Below are positions 1 through 6,440 of a stretch of DNA of 6,533 nucleotides, piece after piece (within the stretch, counting starts at the first letter, position 1; every line of letters starts with the position of its first letter). The notes under the pieces were generated by a model, which searched no databases, had not been told where the DNA came from, and worked only from the letters and a program-made list of their open reading frames with translations. Location: contig JANYGR010000490.1 in assembly GCA_025359355.1 (NCBI GenBank), positions 1 through 6,533 of the forward strand, written 5' to 3'. Made by a program: the position numbers and the translations under genes. This DNA is from Bacteroidota bacterium. Lineage in GTDB: Bacteria; Bacteroidota; Bacteroidia; B-17B0; Aurantibacillaceae.

Positions 1-1037
1 TGTGTTTCGTAAATGGAAGCGGCGGTTTTTTGACCTTCTTCATTATCTGTACTTGAGCGAACAATTTTTATTTTTTCGCCATCTTCGTTATCCGTAAAAA
101 TATTTTTTTTGAATTGGTCTTTATTAACGGCAATTACTGCACTTGCGGCTTTCACAATCATTTGCGTGCTTCGGTAATTTTGTTCAAGTTTAAAGGTTTT
201 TAAATCTGGATAATCTTTTTCGAAGTTTAAAATATTTTGAATGTTAGCGCCACGGAACGAATAAATACTTTGTGCATCGTCGCCCACTACGCAAATGTTT
301 TGGAACCTTGCGGCTAATTGTTTCACAATAACGTATTGCGAAAAGTTAGTATCCTGGTACTCATCTACTAAAATGTATTTGAATTTACTTTGATACTTTA
401 GTAAAACTTCAGGGAAATCACGCAACAACACATTGGTGTTATATAGTAAATCATCAAAATCCATTGCACCCGATTTGAAATTCTTTTTTTGATAAGCTAA
501 ATAAATTTGACCTAACATAGGTTTTTGAGAAGCTCTGTCTTCGGCTTGTGTAATAGGGTTATTGGCGTATTGCGAAGCAGAAATTAAACCATTTTTTGCA
601 GATGAAATACGATTTAAAACCAATGAGGGTTTATAAATTTTTTCATCTAAGTTCAGTTGTTTTAAAATTCCTTTAATTACACTTTTGCTATCATCAGTAT
701 CGTAAATAGTGAAGTTGCTTGGATAACCAAGTTTTTCGGCCTCAAAGCGCAATATCTTGGCAAAGATGGAGTGGAAGGTACCCATCCAAATATTTTTAGA
801 TTCTTTGGTACCAACAATTTTCGCAATACGATCTTTCATTTCGCGTGCGGCTTTATTGGTAAAGGTTAAGGATAACACATTAAATGCATCGTTCCCTTGT
901 TGTAAAATATGGGCTATACGGTAGGTTAATACACGGGTTTTACCAGAGCCAGCGCCTGCAATAATCATTACGGGGCCACTAATGGTTTGTGCAGCCATTC
1001 GTTGCACAGGATTCAGTTCATTTAAATAATCGCTCAT
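1..1037 (-). CDS. uvrD: UvrD/PcrA-type ATP-dependent DNA helicase, N-terminal half (cut by window edge)
   Basis: This is a superfamily 1A 3'-5' DNA helicase, a family that unwinds DNA in nucleotide excision and mismatch repair and strips proteins from DNA. I translated 345 residues before the left edge; family members are usually about 700 to 800 residues, so roughly half is missing. Visible motifs, in order: Q motif around LNPVQ (8-12), Walker A AGAGSGKT (27-34), motif Ia LTFTNKAAREM (57-67), motif Ib GTFHS (86-90), DFDDLLY (193-199), motif II LVDEYQDT (223-230), motif III GDDAQSIYSFRGA (252-264) and motif IV QNYRST (286-291). All are intact. The start at 1037 gives MSDYLNELNP, the usual N-terminus. 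An in-frame ATG at 1055 would add six residues (MLIFVL) and is less likely. No Shine-Dalgarno is visible. TAAATTTT (1088-1095, minus strand) is a one-mismatch -7 candidate. The symbol uvrD rather than pcrA is a convention for this phylum. The family call is near certain. Confidence 0.95.
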   Translation of the reverse strand, partial: MSDYLNELNPVQRMAAQTISGPVMIIAGAGSGKTRVLTYRIAHILQQGNDAFNVLSLTFTNKAAREMKDRIAKIVGTKESKNIWMGTFHSIFAKILRFEAEKLGYPSNFTIYDTDDSKSVIKGILKQLNLDEKIYKPSLVLNRISSAKNGLISASQYANNPITQAEDRASQKPMLGQIYLAYQKKNFKSGAMDFDDLLYNTNVLLRDFPEVLLKYQSKFKYILVDEYQDTNFSQYVIVKQLAARFQNICVVGDDAQSIYSFRGANIQNILNFEKDYPDLKTFKLEQNYRSTQMIVKAASAVIAVNKDQFKKNIFTDNEDGEKIKIVRSSTDNEEGQKTAASIYET

Positions 1038-1119
1038 TAGTACAAAAATAAGCATTAAGCGCTTTTGTAAATGGGTTGTTAAAAAGTAAAATTTATGGCT
1101 AAAACTGTCATTTTATTCT

Positions 1120-1581
1120 TTAATAATTCTGTTTGATATAATTATTCTTTTTAAAATTTACCCAATATGGTTTACCATAACTACAAAAGATTTCTTCGCC
1201 AATGCTAATGTTTCTTAAAGCAACTAAACACACATTGTTATCTTCATCGAGTGCAATTTTGGAATTATTTTTAAATTTAAGAACTGCTATGCCTTCCGCG
1301 TCATTTGAGTATTTAGCGTAACACTTCACATGGTTAGAGTCCATAATGGAACCATTGAGCATAGAGATGAAATAGCCATCTAAATTTTTATTTGCTCTTT
1401 TTTTAGCTTCTGCGTCAGATAAGATCTCGCCTTTAAAAAGGGAAATTACTTCGTTCTTGTAAATTTTAATGGATGTAAATAAACCACTTCCTGCTCCAAT
1501 GATACCAGATGTTTTTAAATACAGATAATCAGCTTCCTTAGCATCAATGTTATCAGGTATGTCGAAGGTGGAGTTATGCAT
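1120..1581 (-). CDS. Small SET-domain protein, putative lysine methyltransferase
   Basis: This is a 153-residue protein that is almost entirely a SET domain, the fold of S-adenosylmethionine-dependent protein lysine methyltransferases. The N-terminal SET segment has GAGSGLF (29-35), where the domain contacts the cofactor, followed by a strand and KGEIL (50-54). The middle strand is YFISMLNGSIMDS (70-82). The position of the eukaryotic NHSCxPN motif is occupied by AKYSNDAEG (89-97), which keeps an Asn (N93) but lacks the Cys. The C-terminal hallmark is IGEEIFCSYGKPYW (127-140), with the likely catalytic Tyr at 135. No post-SET zinc cysteine cluster is present. The substrate is unknown; in bacteria it could be a DNA-binding or ribosomal protein, but nothing here shows which. 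It lies between the DedA gene and uvrD on the same strand. TACCTTTA (1611-1618, minus strand) is a one-mismatch -7 element just upstream, so it may have its own promoter. The domain call is firm; enzymatic activity is inferred. Confidence 0.88.
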   Translation of the reverse strand: MHNSTFDIPDNIDAKEADYLYLKTSGIIGAGSGLFTSIKIYKNEVISLFKGEILSDAEAKKRANKNLDGYFISMLNGSIMDSNHVKCYAKYSNDAEGIAVLKFKNNSKIALDEDNNVCLVALRNISIGEEIFCSYGKPYWVNFKKNNYIKQNY

Positions 1582-1655
1582 TTGAGTTTAAGTAAAAGGA
1601 ATAATGTTTTTAAAGGTAGGCATATTAAGTGTGGCGTTGAGTTCAAATAATAATC

Positions 1656-2276
1656 TTATTTTCCTCTACTCTTTAAATAAGTAATCAGCACAGGAATTGT
1701 TGTTATCACAATTAAGCCAATGACGATATAGCCTAAGTAATGTTCGATTTGTGGATATTGTTTGGCAACGAAATACGCGATACTAGCGATGCTTCCTATC
1801 CAGGCAACAGCGCCAATTACGTTATAAAGCATAAACGTTTTAAAATCAATTTTAATTACGCCTGCTAATATAGGGGCGAAGGTTCGAATGATAGGTAAAA
1901 AACGCCCTAAAATCAAGGCTTTACCGCCATGCTTGTAGTAAAAATCAGAAGTAGTTTTTAAATGACTTTTCCTAAACCAAAAACTATCTTCTTTCGCATA
2001 TAAGGTTTCGCCTGTTTTTTTTCCGAACCAATACCCAAACATATTTCCAATAACAGCAGCTGATATCAATAAAATCAGCAGAGTAGGAAATGACGTGTTG
2101 AGTAGGTATGGCTTGGTGGCGCACAATAAACCTGATACAAAAATGAGTGAATCTCCCGGTAAAAAGAAACCAATCAGTAAGCCTGTTTCGGCGAATACAA
2201 CGAATAATAATAACCACAAACCTCCATAACTGATAATACTTTCGGGGTTAGTGAGTTGTTTGAAAAAATCGAACAT
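1656..2276 (-). CDS. DedA-family (SNARE-associated/VTT domain) integral membrane protein
   Basis: This is a polytopic inner-membrane protein of the DedA family. Some members translocate the lipid carrier undecaprenyl phosphate or other phospholipids, and loss affects envelope integrity and proton-motive force. The role here is inferred from family only. From the ATG at 2276 it is 206 residues, normal for DedA. Hydrophobic stretches lie near 18-40, 64-80, 119-140, 150-171 and 182-200. Family motifs are an acidic residue E30 followed by FFLPGDSL (37-44), GNMFGYWFGKKTG (77-89), and the signature GGKALILGRFLPIIRTFAP (117-135) with conserved R125 and R131. The frame can be opened five codons earlier by a TTG at 2291, which would overlap the ABC gene's stop by eight bases. 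I prefer the ATG because it leaves a clean 7-base gap and starts at MFDFF. It probably forms an operon with the upstream ABC ATPase gene. No terminator is visible after it. Confidence 0.92.
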   Translation of the reverse strand: MFDFFKQLTNPESIISYGGLWLLLFVVFAETGLLIGFFLPGDSLIFVSGLLCATKPYLLNTSFPTLLILLISAAVIGNMFGYWFGKKTGETLYAKEDSFWFRKSHLKTTSDFYYKHGGKALILGRFLPIIRTFAPILAGVIKIDFKTFMLYNVIGAVAWIGSIASIAYFVAKQYPQIEHYLGYIVIGLIVITTIPVLITYLKSRGK

Positions 2277-2283
2277 GAAAAGA

Positions 2284-4095
2284 TTAATCAACTAAATCAG
2301 AGATTCTTTTTTTTTCGATACTGGATCTAATATCGGCTAATTGTCCCTTTGGAATAGAGTTAATGAGCTCCTTCGTATAATCGGTTTGAGGATTTAAATA
2401 AATACTATCAGCATCTCCCATTTCTACGATTTTACCTTTTTGCATTACTGCCATACGGTCGCTCATGAATTTCACAACCGATAAATCGTGGGAAATAAAG
2501 ATATAAGTAAACTTAAATTCTCGTTTCAAATCATTTAATAAGTTCAATACTTGCGCTTGAACTGATACATCGAGGGCACTAACACTTTCGTCACAAATAA
2601 TAAATTTTGGATTAAGTGCTAAAGCTCTAGCTATACAAACACGTTGGCGCTGGCCACCACTAAACTCATGAGGGTAACGGTTAAATTGTTTAGCTTCTAA
2701 ACCTACTTTATTTAGCAGTTCAATCACACGTTCTTTTCGTTGTCTGTTGTTCGAAAACACATTATGCACAACCATTGGTTCCAAAATGGCTTCACCAATA
2801 GTAATACGTGGATTTAATGAAGAGTAGGGGTCTTGAAAAATAATTTGCATATCTTTTCTCAAGTGTCTCATGTCCTCGTCTTTTAAACGCAATAAATCGT
2901 TTCGTTGAAAAAATATTTTTCCTTCTGTTGGTTCATTTAATCTTAAAATAGTTCTTCCTAAAGTTGTTTTACCGCAACCGCTTTCTCCTACTAATCCGAG
3001 TGTTTCTCCTTCGTATACATCTAAACTTACATCATCAACGGCTTTTACCCATTCTTTTGTTTTACCAAAAAACGTTTTGTTTTTAGGAAAGTAAGTTTTA
3101 ATATTTTGAAGTTCTAATATTTTATCTCGGCTATATAATATTTTATGTTCAGCTTCTCTGTGTTCCTTCGTAACAATTACACTATTAATAGCCTCACTTA
3201 CTGTTTTGGCAATTTCAATCATATTACCGTCTTCATCTGTTTTCATAAAATCAGACGATACTGGTAAACGCACAATACGCTTATCTAGAGGTGGGCGACA
3301 AGCCAATAAACTCTTTGTATATGGATGTTTTGGGTTACTAAAAATTTCTAATACAGGTCCTTGTTCTACCACTTTACCTTTATACATTACCATTACTTTA
3401 TCCGCTAATTCAGCAATAACGCCTAAATCGTGGGTAATAAACATAATGCCCATATCATGCTCTTTTTGCAACTTGAGCATCAAATCTAAAATGGTTTTTT
3501 GTACGGTAACATCTAAAGCTGTTGTAGGCTCATCAGCTATTAATACACGAGGATTGCAGCTCATAGCCATCGCAATCATCACACGTTGTTTTTGTCCACC
3601 CGAAATTTCGTGAGGATAAGATTTGAAGATACGCTCTGGATCGGGTAATTGAACCTGTTCGAATAATTTAATGGTTTTATTTTTCGCTTCTTTTTTTGTT
3701 ACTTTTTGGTGTAATAAAATGACTTCCATCACTTGATTTCCGCAGGTATAAACAGGGTTAAGGCTGGTCATAGGTTCCTGAAAAATCATCGCAATTTCAT
3801 TACCTCTAAACGAACGCATTTCTTTAACAGGTAAATTACGTAAGTTAACTGTTCCTTTATGTTTAGAGTGATATAAGATGTCGCCACCCGAAACTCGTCC
3901 CGGAGGATTAGGAATTAATTGCATGATGGAAAGAGAAGTAACCGATTTACCTGACCCGCTTTCTCCTACAATACCAATGGTTTCGCCTTTATGGAGGGTA
4001 AACGATACGTCGTTAACAGCTTTAATTAATTCGCCATCAGACTTAAATTCAGTCACTAAGTTTTTAACTTCTAATAAAATTTCTTTCTGTACCAT
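2284..4095 (-). CDS. Fused tandem ABC transporter ATPase, oligopeptide/dipeptide (OppD-OppF) type
   Basis: One 603-residue cytoplasmic protein carries both nucleotide-binding domains that power a peptide or nickel-type ABC importer; elsewhere these are often two proteins (OppD/OppF, DppD/DppF), with fused forms such as YejF and GsiA. Domain 1: Walker A GESGSGKS (44-51), Q-loop FQEP (105-108), signature ISGGQKQR (164-171), Walker B/catalytic Glu LIADEP (185-190), D-loop TALD (192-195), H-loop His 222, then the Opp-type tail with HPYTKSLL (257-264). Domain 2: GESGCGKT (370-377), FQDP (420-423), FSGGQRQR (478-485), FIICDES (498-504) with E503, SALD (506-509), His 536, and a tail with DYTKELINSIP (572-582). 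All ATPase residues are present in both halves. The linker of about 55 residues (270-326) lacks the cysteine cluster found in some OppD/DppD proteins. No permease or substrate-binding gene is nearby, so partners must be elsewhere and the substrate is undetermined. The gene leads an apparent operon with the DedA gene. TATATTCG (4115-4122, minus strand) is a weak -7 candidate. Confidence 0.95.
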   Translation of the reverse strand: MVQKEILLEVKNLVTEFKSDGELIKAVNDVSFTLHKGETIGIVGESGSGKSVTSLSIMQLIPNPPGRVSGGDILYHSKHKGTVNLRNLPVKEMRSFRGNEIAMIFQEPMTSLNPVYTCGNQVMEVILLHQKVTKKEAKNKTIKLFEQVQLPDPERIFKSYPHEISGGQKQRVMIAMAMSCNPRVLIADEPTTALDVTVQKTILDLMLKLQKEHDMGIMFITHDLGVIAELADKVMVMYKGKVVEQGPVLEIFSNPKHPYTKSLLACRPPLDKRIVRLPVSSDFMKTDEDGNMIEIAKTVSEAINSVIVTKEHREAEHKILYSRDKILELQNIKTYFPKNKTFFGKTKEWVKAVDDVSLDVYEGETLGLVGESGCGKTTLGRTILRLNEPTEGKIFFQRNDLLRLKDEDMRHLRKDMQIIFQDPYSSLNPRITIGEAILEPMVVHNVFSNNRQRKERVIELLNKVGLEAKQFNRYPHEFSGGQRQRVCIARALALNPKFIICDESVSALDVSVQAQVLNLLNDLKREFKFTYIFISHDLSVVKFMSDRMAVMQKGKIVEMGDADSIYLNPQTDYTKELINSIPKGQLADIRSSIEKKRISDLVD

Positions 4096-4297
4096 CCTTA
4101 AAAATATATCACAACGAATATAATAATTTAATCTAAAAAAACATATTGAGCCGTGATTTGTTTATGTTCTAACTATAAGTTAAAACTAATCCTTTCTTTA
4201 ATTCATAAATTCAGTTTTGTCGAATTTTTTAATAAAAACAGATTATTTCTCTTTTACTTTATTTTATTGTAAATTTGATTAACTCAACTTTATCATA
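4096..4297. other. Divergent intergenic region between the ABC ATPase and lipoprotein genes
   Basis: This very AT-rich stretch of 202 bases separates two divergently read genes and must contain the promoters of both. The rightward promoter core is clear (separate entry). For the leftward ABC gene only a one-mismatch -7 element, TATATTCG on the minus strand at 4115-4122, is visible, and it has no good TTTG partner upstream. A weak AT-only hairpin, AAATTC (4207-4212) with GAATTT (4222-4227), runs into six T residues on the plus strand; I regard it as probably chance. I see no RNA gene, no operator with clear symmetry and no convincing small ORF. Confidence 0.6.
4246..4277 (+). promoter_or_regulatory. 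Bacteroidota-type promoter for the lipoprotein gene
   Basis: A perfect TAnnTTTG -7 element (TAAATTTG, 4270-4277) lies 20 bases before the TTG start codon. A TTTC at 4246-4249, 20 bases further upstream, fits the position of the -33 TTTG element with one mismatch. Transcription would begin around 4282-4285, giving a leader of only about 15 bases. The consensus is established for primary-sigma promoters in Bacteroidota; use of this site is inferred. Confidence 0.6.
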
Positions 4298-4894
4298 TTG
4301 AAAAATAGTGTTCTTATAATCATTTTTAGTGTTGTGTTGGTGAACGCCTGTAAAAAAGACGATTCTCATCCTAACAAAGGGCCTGATTGTTCGCAAAGGG
4401 CTACAGAATATATTTCTACTGAAATTTCTAACTTTAAATTTAAGAAAGGGTCTTATTGGATCTTTGTTGATTCGGTATCCTTATCCATCGATACCATGCG
4501 AATTGATTCAACTTTTGGAGGAATATACAATGACTATTATTGTCCAAATAATCAAAGAGAGGCTTATTACTTTATAACTTCTCATAAATCTAATTCTTCT
4601 AATGATTATTACGCTTTAAGTTCGAGTGTGATAACATTAAATCAGCATGATTATTCTACAAATGGTTCAGAGATTTATTTGAGTTATAGTCCAAAAATAG
4701 ATTCCGTATTTATTTACGACAGATATTATAAATCGGTTGTTGTAAATACCCGCTTGAATGATGTTAATGAAAACGGAAATAAATGCGTTCGTTACATGAA
4801 TACAACCTTTGGCTTTTTAAAGAAAGAAGTTTACAATTCGGCTAATCAATTATTGTCTAAAAAAGTATTAAAGGATAAGCTGATCATCCGATAA
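4298..4894 (+). CDS. Putative surface-exposed lipoprotein of unknown function (TTG start)
   Basis: The 198-residue product begins with a signal peptide: K2, a hydrophobic core VLIIIFSVVLV (5-15) and a lipobox V-N-A-C with the lipidated cysteine at C18. Asn at -2 is slightly atypical. The next residues, KKDD (19-22), resemble the charged lipoprotein export signal that sends Bacteroidota lipoproteins to the outer face of the outer membrane, so surface exposure is likely. The mature part is rich in Tyr, Ser and Asn and looks beta-strand rich. It has GSYWIFVDS (51-59), a pattern I associate with uncharacterised Bacteroidota lipoproteins, and three further cysteines (31, 82, 163). I recognise no catalytic motif. 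The TTG at 4298 is the only standard start that keeps the whole signal peptide, because an in-frame TAA lies at 4280-4282. The gene sits just after a perfect -7 element and ends in a hairpin, so it appears to be a single-gene transcription unit with no functional tie to purA. Confidence 0.82.
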   Translation: MKNSVLIIIFSVVLVNACKKDDSHPNKGPDCSQRATEYISTEISNFKFKKGSYWIFVDSVSLSIDTMRIDSTFGGIYNDYYCPNNQREAYYFITSHKSNSSNDYYALSSSVITLNQHDYSTNGSEIYLSYSPKIDSVFIYDRYYKSVVVNTRLNDVNENGNKCVRYMNTTFGFLKKEVYNSANQLLSKKVLKDKLIIR

Positions 4895-4927
4895 ATTAAG
4901 CCATATTTTTAATAACATGGCTTAATT
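4894..4927 (+). terminator. Hairpin after the lipoprotein gene, likely intrinsic terminator
   Basis: A perfect 11-bp inverted repeat, AATTAAGCCAT (4894-4904) and ATGGCTTAATT (4917-4927), encloses a 12-base loop. The left arm begins at the last base of the lipoprotein stop codon. The following sequence (GTTAATTTGTTATTT) is T-rich but not a clean run, and the stem has only three G-C pairs, so termination may be partial. It separates the lipoprotein from purA. Confidence 0.65.
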
Positions 4928-4939
4928 GTTAATTTGTTA

Positions 4940-4972
4940 TTTCCTTCATATTAATCGATAAGTGTAAATTTG
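4940..4972 (+). promoter_or_regulatory. Bacteroidota-type promoter for purA
   Basis: A perfect TAAATTTG -7 element (4965-4972) lies 27 bases before the purA ATG. TTTC at 4940-4943, 21 bases upstream, sits where the -33 TTTG is expected, with one mismatch. The core TGTAAATTTGA (4963-4973) is identical over 11 bases to that of the lipoprotein promoter (4268-4278). The leader is A-rich with no Shine-Dalgarno, as is usual in this phylum. No purine riboswitch or operator is evident in the short leader. Confidence 0.65.
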
Positions 4973-4999
4973 AGCGCTTTCTAAAAAAGTGTAAAAATT

Positions 5000-6268
5000 A
5001 TGATCAAAGCTGATGTACTATTAGGCCTTCAATGGGGCGACGAAGGAAAAGGTAAAATTGTGGATGTACTTACTCCTAAGTACGATATTATTGCCCGTTT
5101 TCAAGGCGGACCAAATGCAGGACATACCCTCGAATTTAACGGAATTAAACACGTATTGCATACAATTCCTAGTGGTATCTTTCACCCAACGGCACTTAAT
5201 GTAATTGGTAATGGCGTAGTGATTGACCCTGTTATTTTCAAAAAAGAAATTGATGCATTAACTGGTTTAGGAGTTGATTTTTCTAAGAAATTAGTAATCA
5301 GTAAACGTGCGCATTTAATTTTACCAACGCACCGTTTAATTGATGCTGCTAGTGAAGCAGCAAAGGGCAAAGATAAAATTGGTTCTACTTTAAAAGGAAT
5401 CGGACCAACCTATATGGACAAAACAGGCCGTAATGGTTTAAGAATTGGTGATATTGAAAGTCCCAATTTTAAAGAGAAATATAACACCTTAGTTGAAAAA
5501 CATAAACAATTATTAGCGTTTTATAATTACGATTATAATTTAACAGAGTTGGAACCGGCTTGGTTTGCAGCAATTGAAGAATTAAAAAAATTAACCTTTA
5601 TTGATAGCGAGCATTTTATCAATGACGCGATTAAAAAAGGACAAAAGATTTTAGCCGAGGGCGCACAAGGTTCTTTGTTGGATATAGATTTTGGTTCTTA
5701 TCCTTTCGTCACATCATCTAACACTATTTGCGCAGGTGCTTGTAATGGCTTAGGTATAGCGCCTAATAAAATTGGAAACGTAATTGGTATTTTTAAAGCA
5801 TACTGTACACGTGTTGGTAGTGGCCCGTTTCCAACAGAATTGGATAATGAAGTAGGGGAGAAAATCCGTCAGGTAGGGCGCGAGTTTGGCGCAACAACAG
5901 GGCGTGCGCGTCGTTGTGGTTGGTTGGATATTCCGGCTTTGAAATACGCTATTGCTATTAATGGCGTTACCGAATTAATGATGATGAAAGCCGATGTATT
6001 ATCTGATTTTGATACCCTACAAGTATGTACACACTATATGCACAAAGGACAAAAAATCGATTATTTACCATACAGTATTGAACCAGCGGATGTAATGCCT
6101 GTTTACGAAGAAGTAAAAGGTTGGGCAGAAGACTTAACGAAGATGACTTCTAAAGATACCTTACCTAAAACCTTAATTGATTACGTGAAGTATATTGAGA
6201 AATTAGTAGAAGTGCCTATTAGTATTGTATCTATAGGGCCAGACAGAACCCAAACTATTTTTATGTAA
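5000..6268 (+). CDS. purA: Adenylosuccinate synthetase
   Basis: This cytoplasmic enzyme catalyses the first committed step from IMP to AMP: IMP + L-aspartate + GTP give adenylosuccinate + GDP + phosphate. The 422-residue product is full length (the E. coli enzyme is 432). The P-loop-like GDEGKGK (13-19) includes the catalytic Asp 14. GGPNAGHT (36-43) supplies the catalytic His 42. The IMP-binding segment KGIGPTYMDKTGR (132-144) is present. EGAQGSLLDID (220-230) runs into the conserved PFVTSSN (235-241). The aspartate and IMP loop GATTGRARRCGW (297-308) is intact. KADVLSDF (330-337) matches the guanine-recognition segment, and the C-terminus carries the family ending GPDRTQTI (413-420). The start ATG follows directly after an A-rich leader, and the product begins MIKADVLLGLQWGDEGKGK as expected. 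It has its own promoter and terminator, so it appears monocistronic; no other purine gene is in the window. No active-site residue is missing. Confidence 0.98.
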   Translation: MIKADVLLGLQWGDEGKGKIVDVLTPKYDIIARFQGGPNAGHTLEFNGIKHVLHTIPSGIFHPTALNVIGNGVVIDPVIFKKEIDALTGLGVDFSKKLVISKRAHLILPTHRLIDAASEAAKGKDKIGSTLKGIGPTYMDKTGRNGLRIGDIESPNFKEKYNTLVEKHKQLLAFYNYDYNLTELEPAWFAAIEELKKLTFIDSEHFINDAIKKGQKILAEGAQGSLLDIDFGSYPFVTSSNTICAGACNGLGIAPNKIGNVIGIFKAYCTRVGSGPFPTELDNEVGEKIRQVGREFGATTGRARRCGWLDIPALKYAIAINGVTELMMMKADVLSDFDTLQVCTHYMHKGQKIDYLPYSIEPADVMPVYEEVKGWAEDLTKMTSKDTLPKTLIDYVKYIEKLVEVPISIVSIGPDRTQTIFM

Positions 6269-6283
6269 TTGTTCTTTCATTTG

Positions 6284-6322
6284 AAAAGGCTTCATTTATC
6301 TTGTATAAATGAAGCCTTTTTT
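6284..6322 (+). terminator. Strong intrinsic terminator of purA
   Basis: A perfect 16-bp inverted repeat (6284-6299 with 6305-6320) encloses a 5-base loop, CTTGT. The core is AAGGCTTCATTTAT and its complement. The descending arm ends in a run of six T (6317-6322). It starts 15 bases after the purA stop codon. The four A residues at the base of the left arm give a short T run on the other strand, so weak termination of leftward transcripts is also possible. Confidence 0.93.
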
Positions 6323-6440
6323 ATTTGTGGTATTATCGAATAACCAAGTACCATATTATATTTTTTTGAGTCAAAATCTTTTCCAATTGATAGGCTCATT
6401 TCCATAATCTGAGGATTTATTAGCTTTGCTAAAAATTCAT

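Noticed and set aside
1037..1055. Earlier in-frame ATG for uvrD at 1055
   Set aside because: It would add MLIFVL before MSDYLNELNP. UvrD-type helicases normally begin close to the Q motif, so the ATG at 1037 is preferred.
1058..1065. AGCGCTTT upstream of uvrD and again at 4973-4980 upstream of purA, a possible shared operator
   Set aside because: Only eight bases match, the palindromic part is six, and the positions relative to the two genes differ in strand and distance. One chance repeat of this size is expected in a window this long.
1984..2217. Second minus-strand frame inside the DedA gene
   Set aside because: It lies in another frame of a well-supported DedA gene; its composition (many Cys, Trp, Arg, Ile) is not protein-like and it has no motif.
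3206..3613. Plus-strand open frame of about 135 codons inside the ABC ATPase gene
   Set aside because: It is antisense to conserved ATPase sequence, covering the first domain from its signature motif through its H-loop into the linker. It has no recognisable domain and is explained as a shadow of the real gene.
4207..4230. AAATTC/GAATTT hairpin followed by T residues in the divergent intergenic region
   Set aside because: The stem is six base pairs with one G-C pair in highly AT-rich DNA and does not follow any gene on the plus strand, so a terminator or attenuator is not supported.
5105..5130. GGPNAGHT in PurA where the E. coli enzyme has GGHNAGHT
   Set aside because: The catalytic His is the second one (H42 here), which is kept. 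The substitution at residue 38 is, as far as I recall, ordinary in this phylum.
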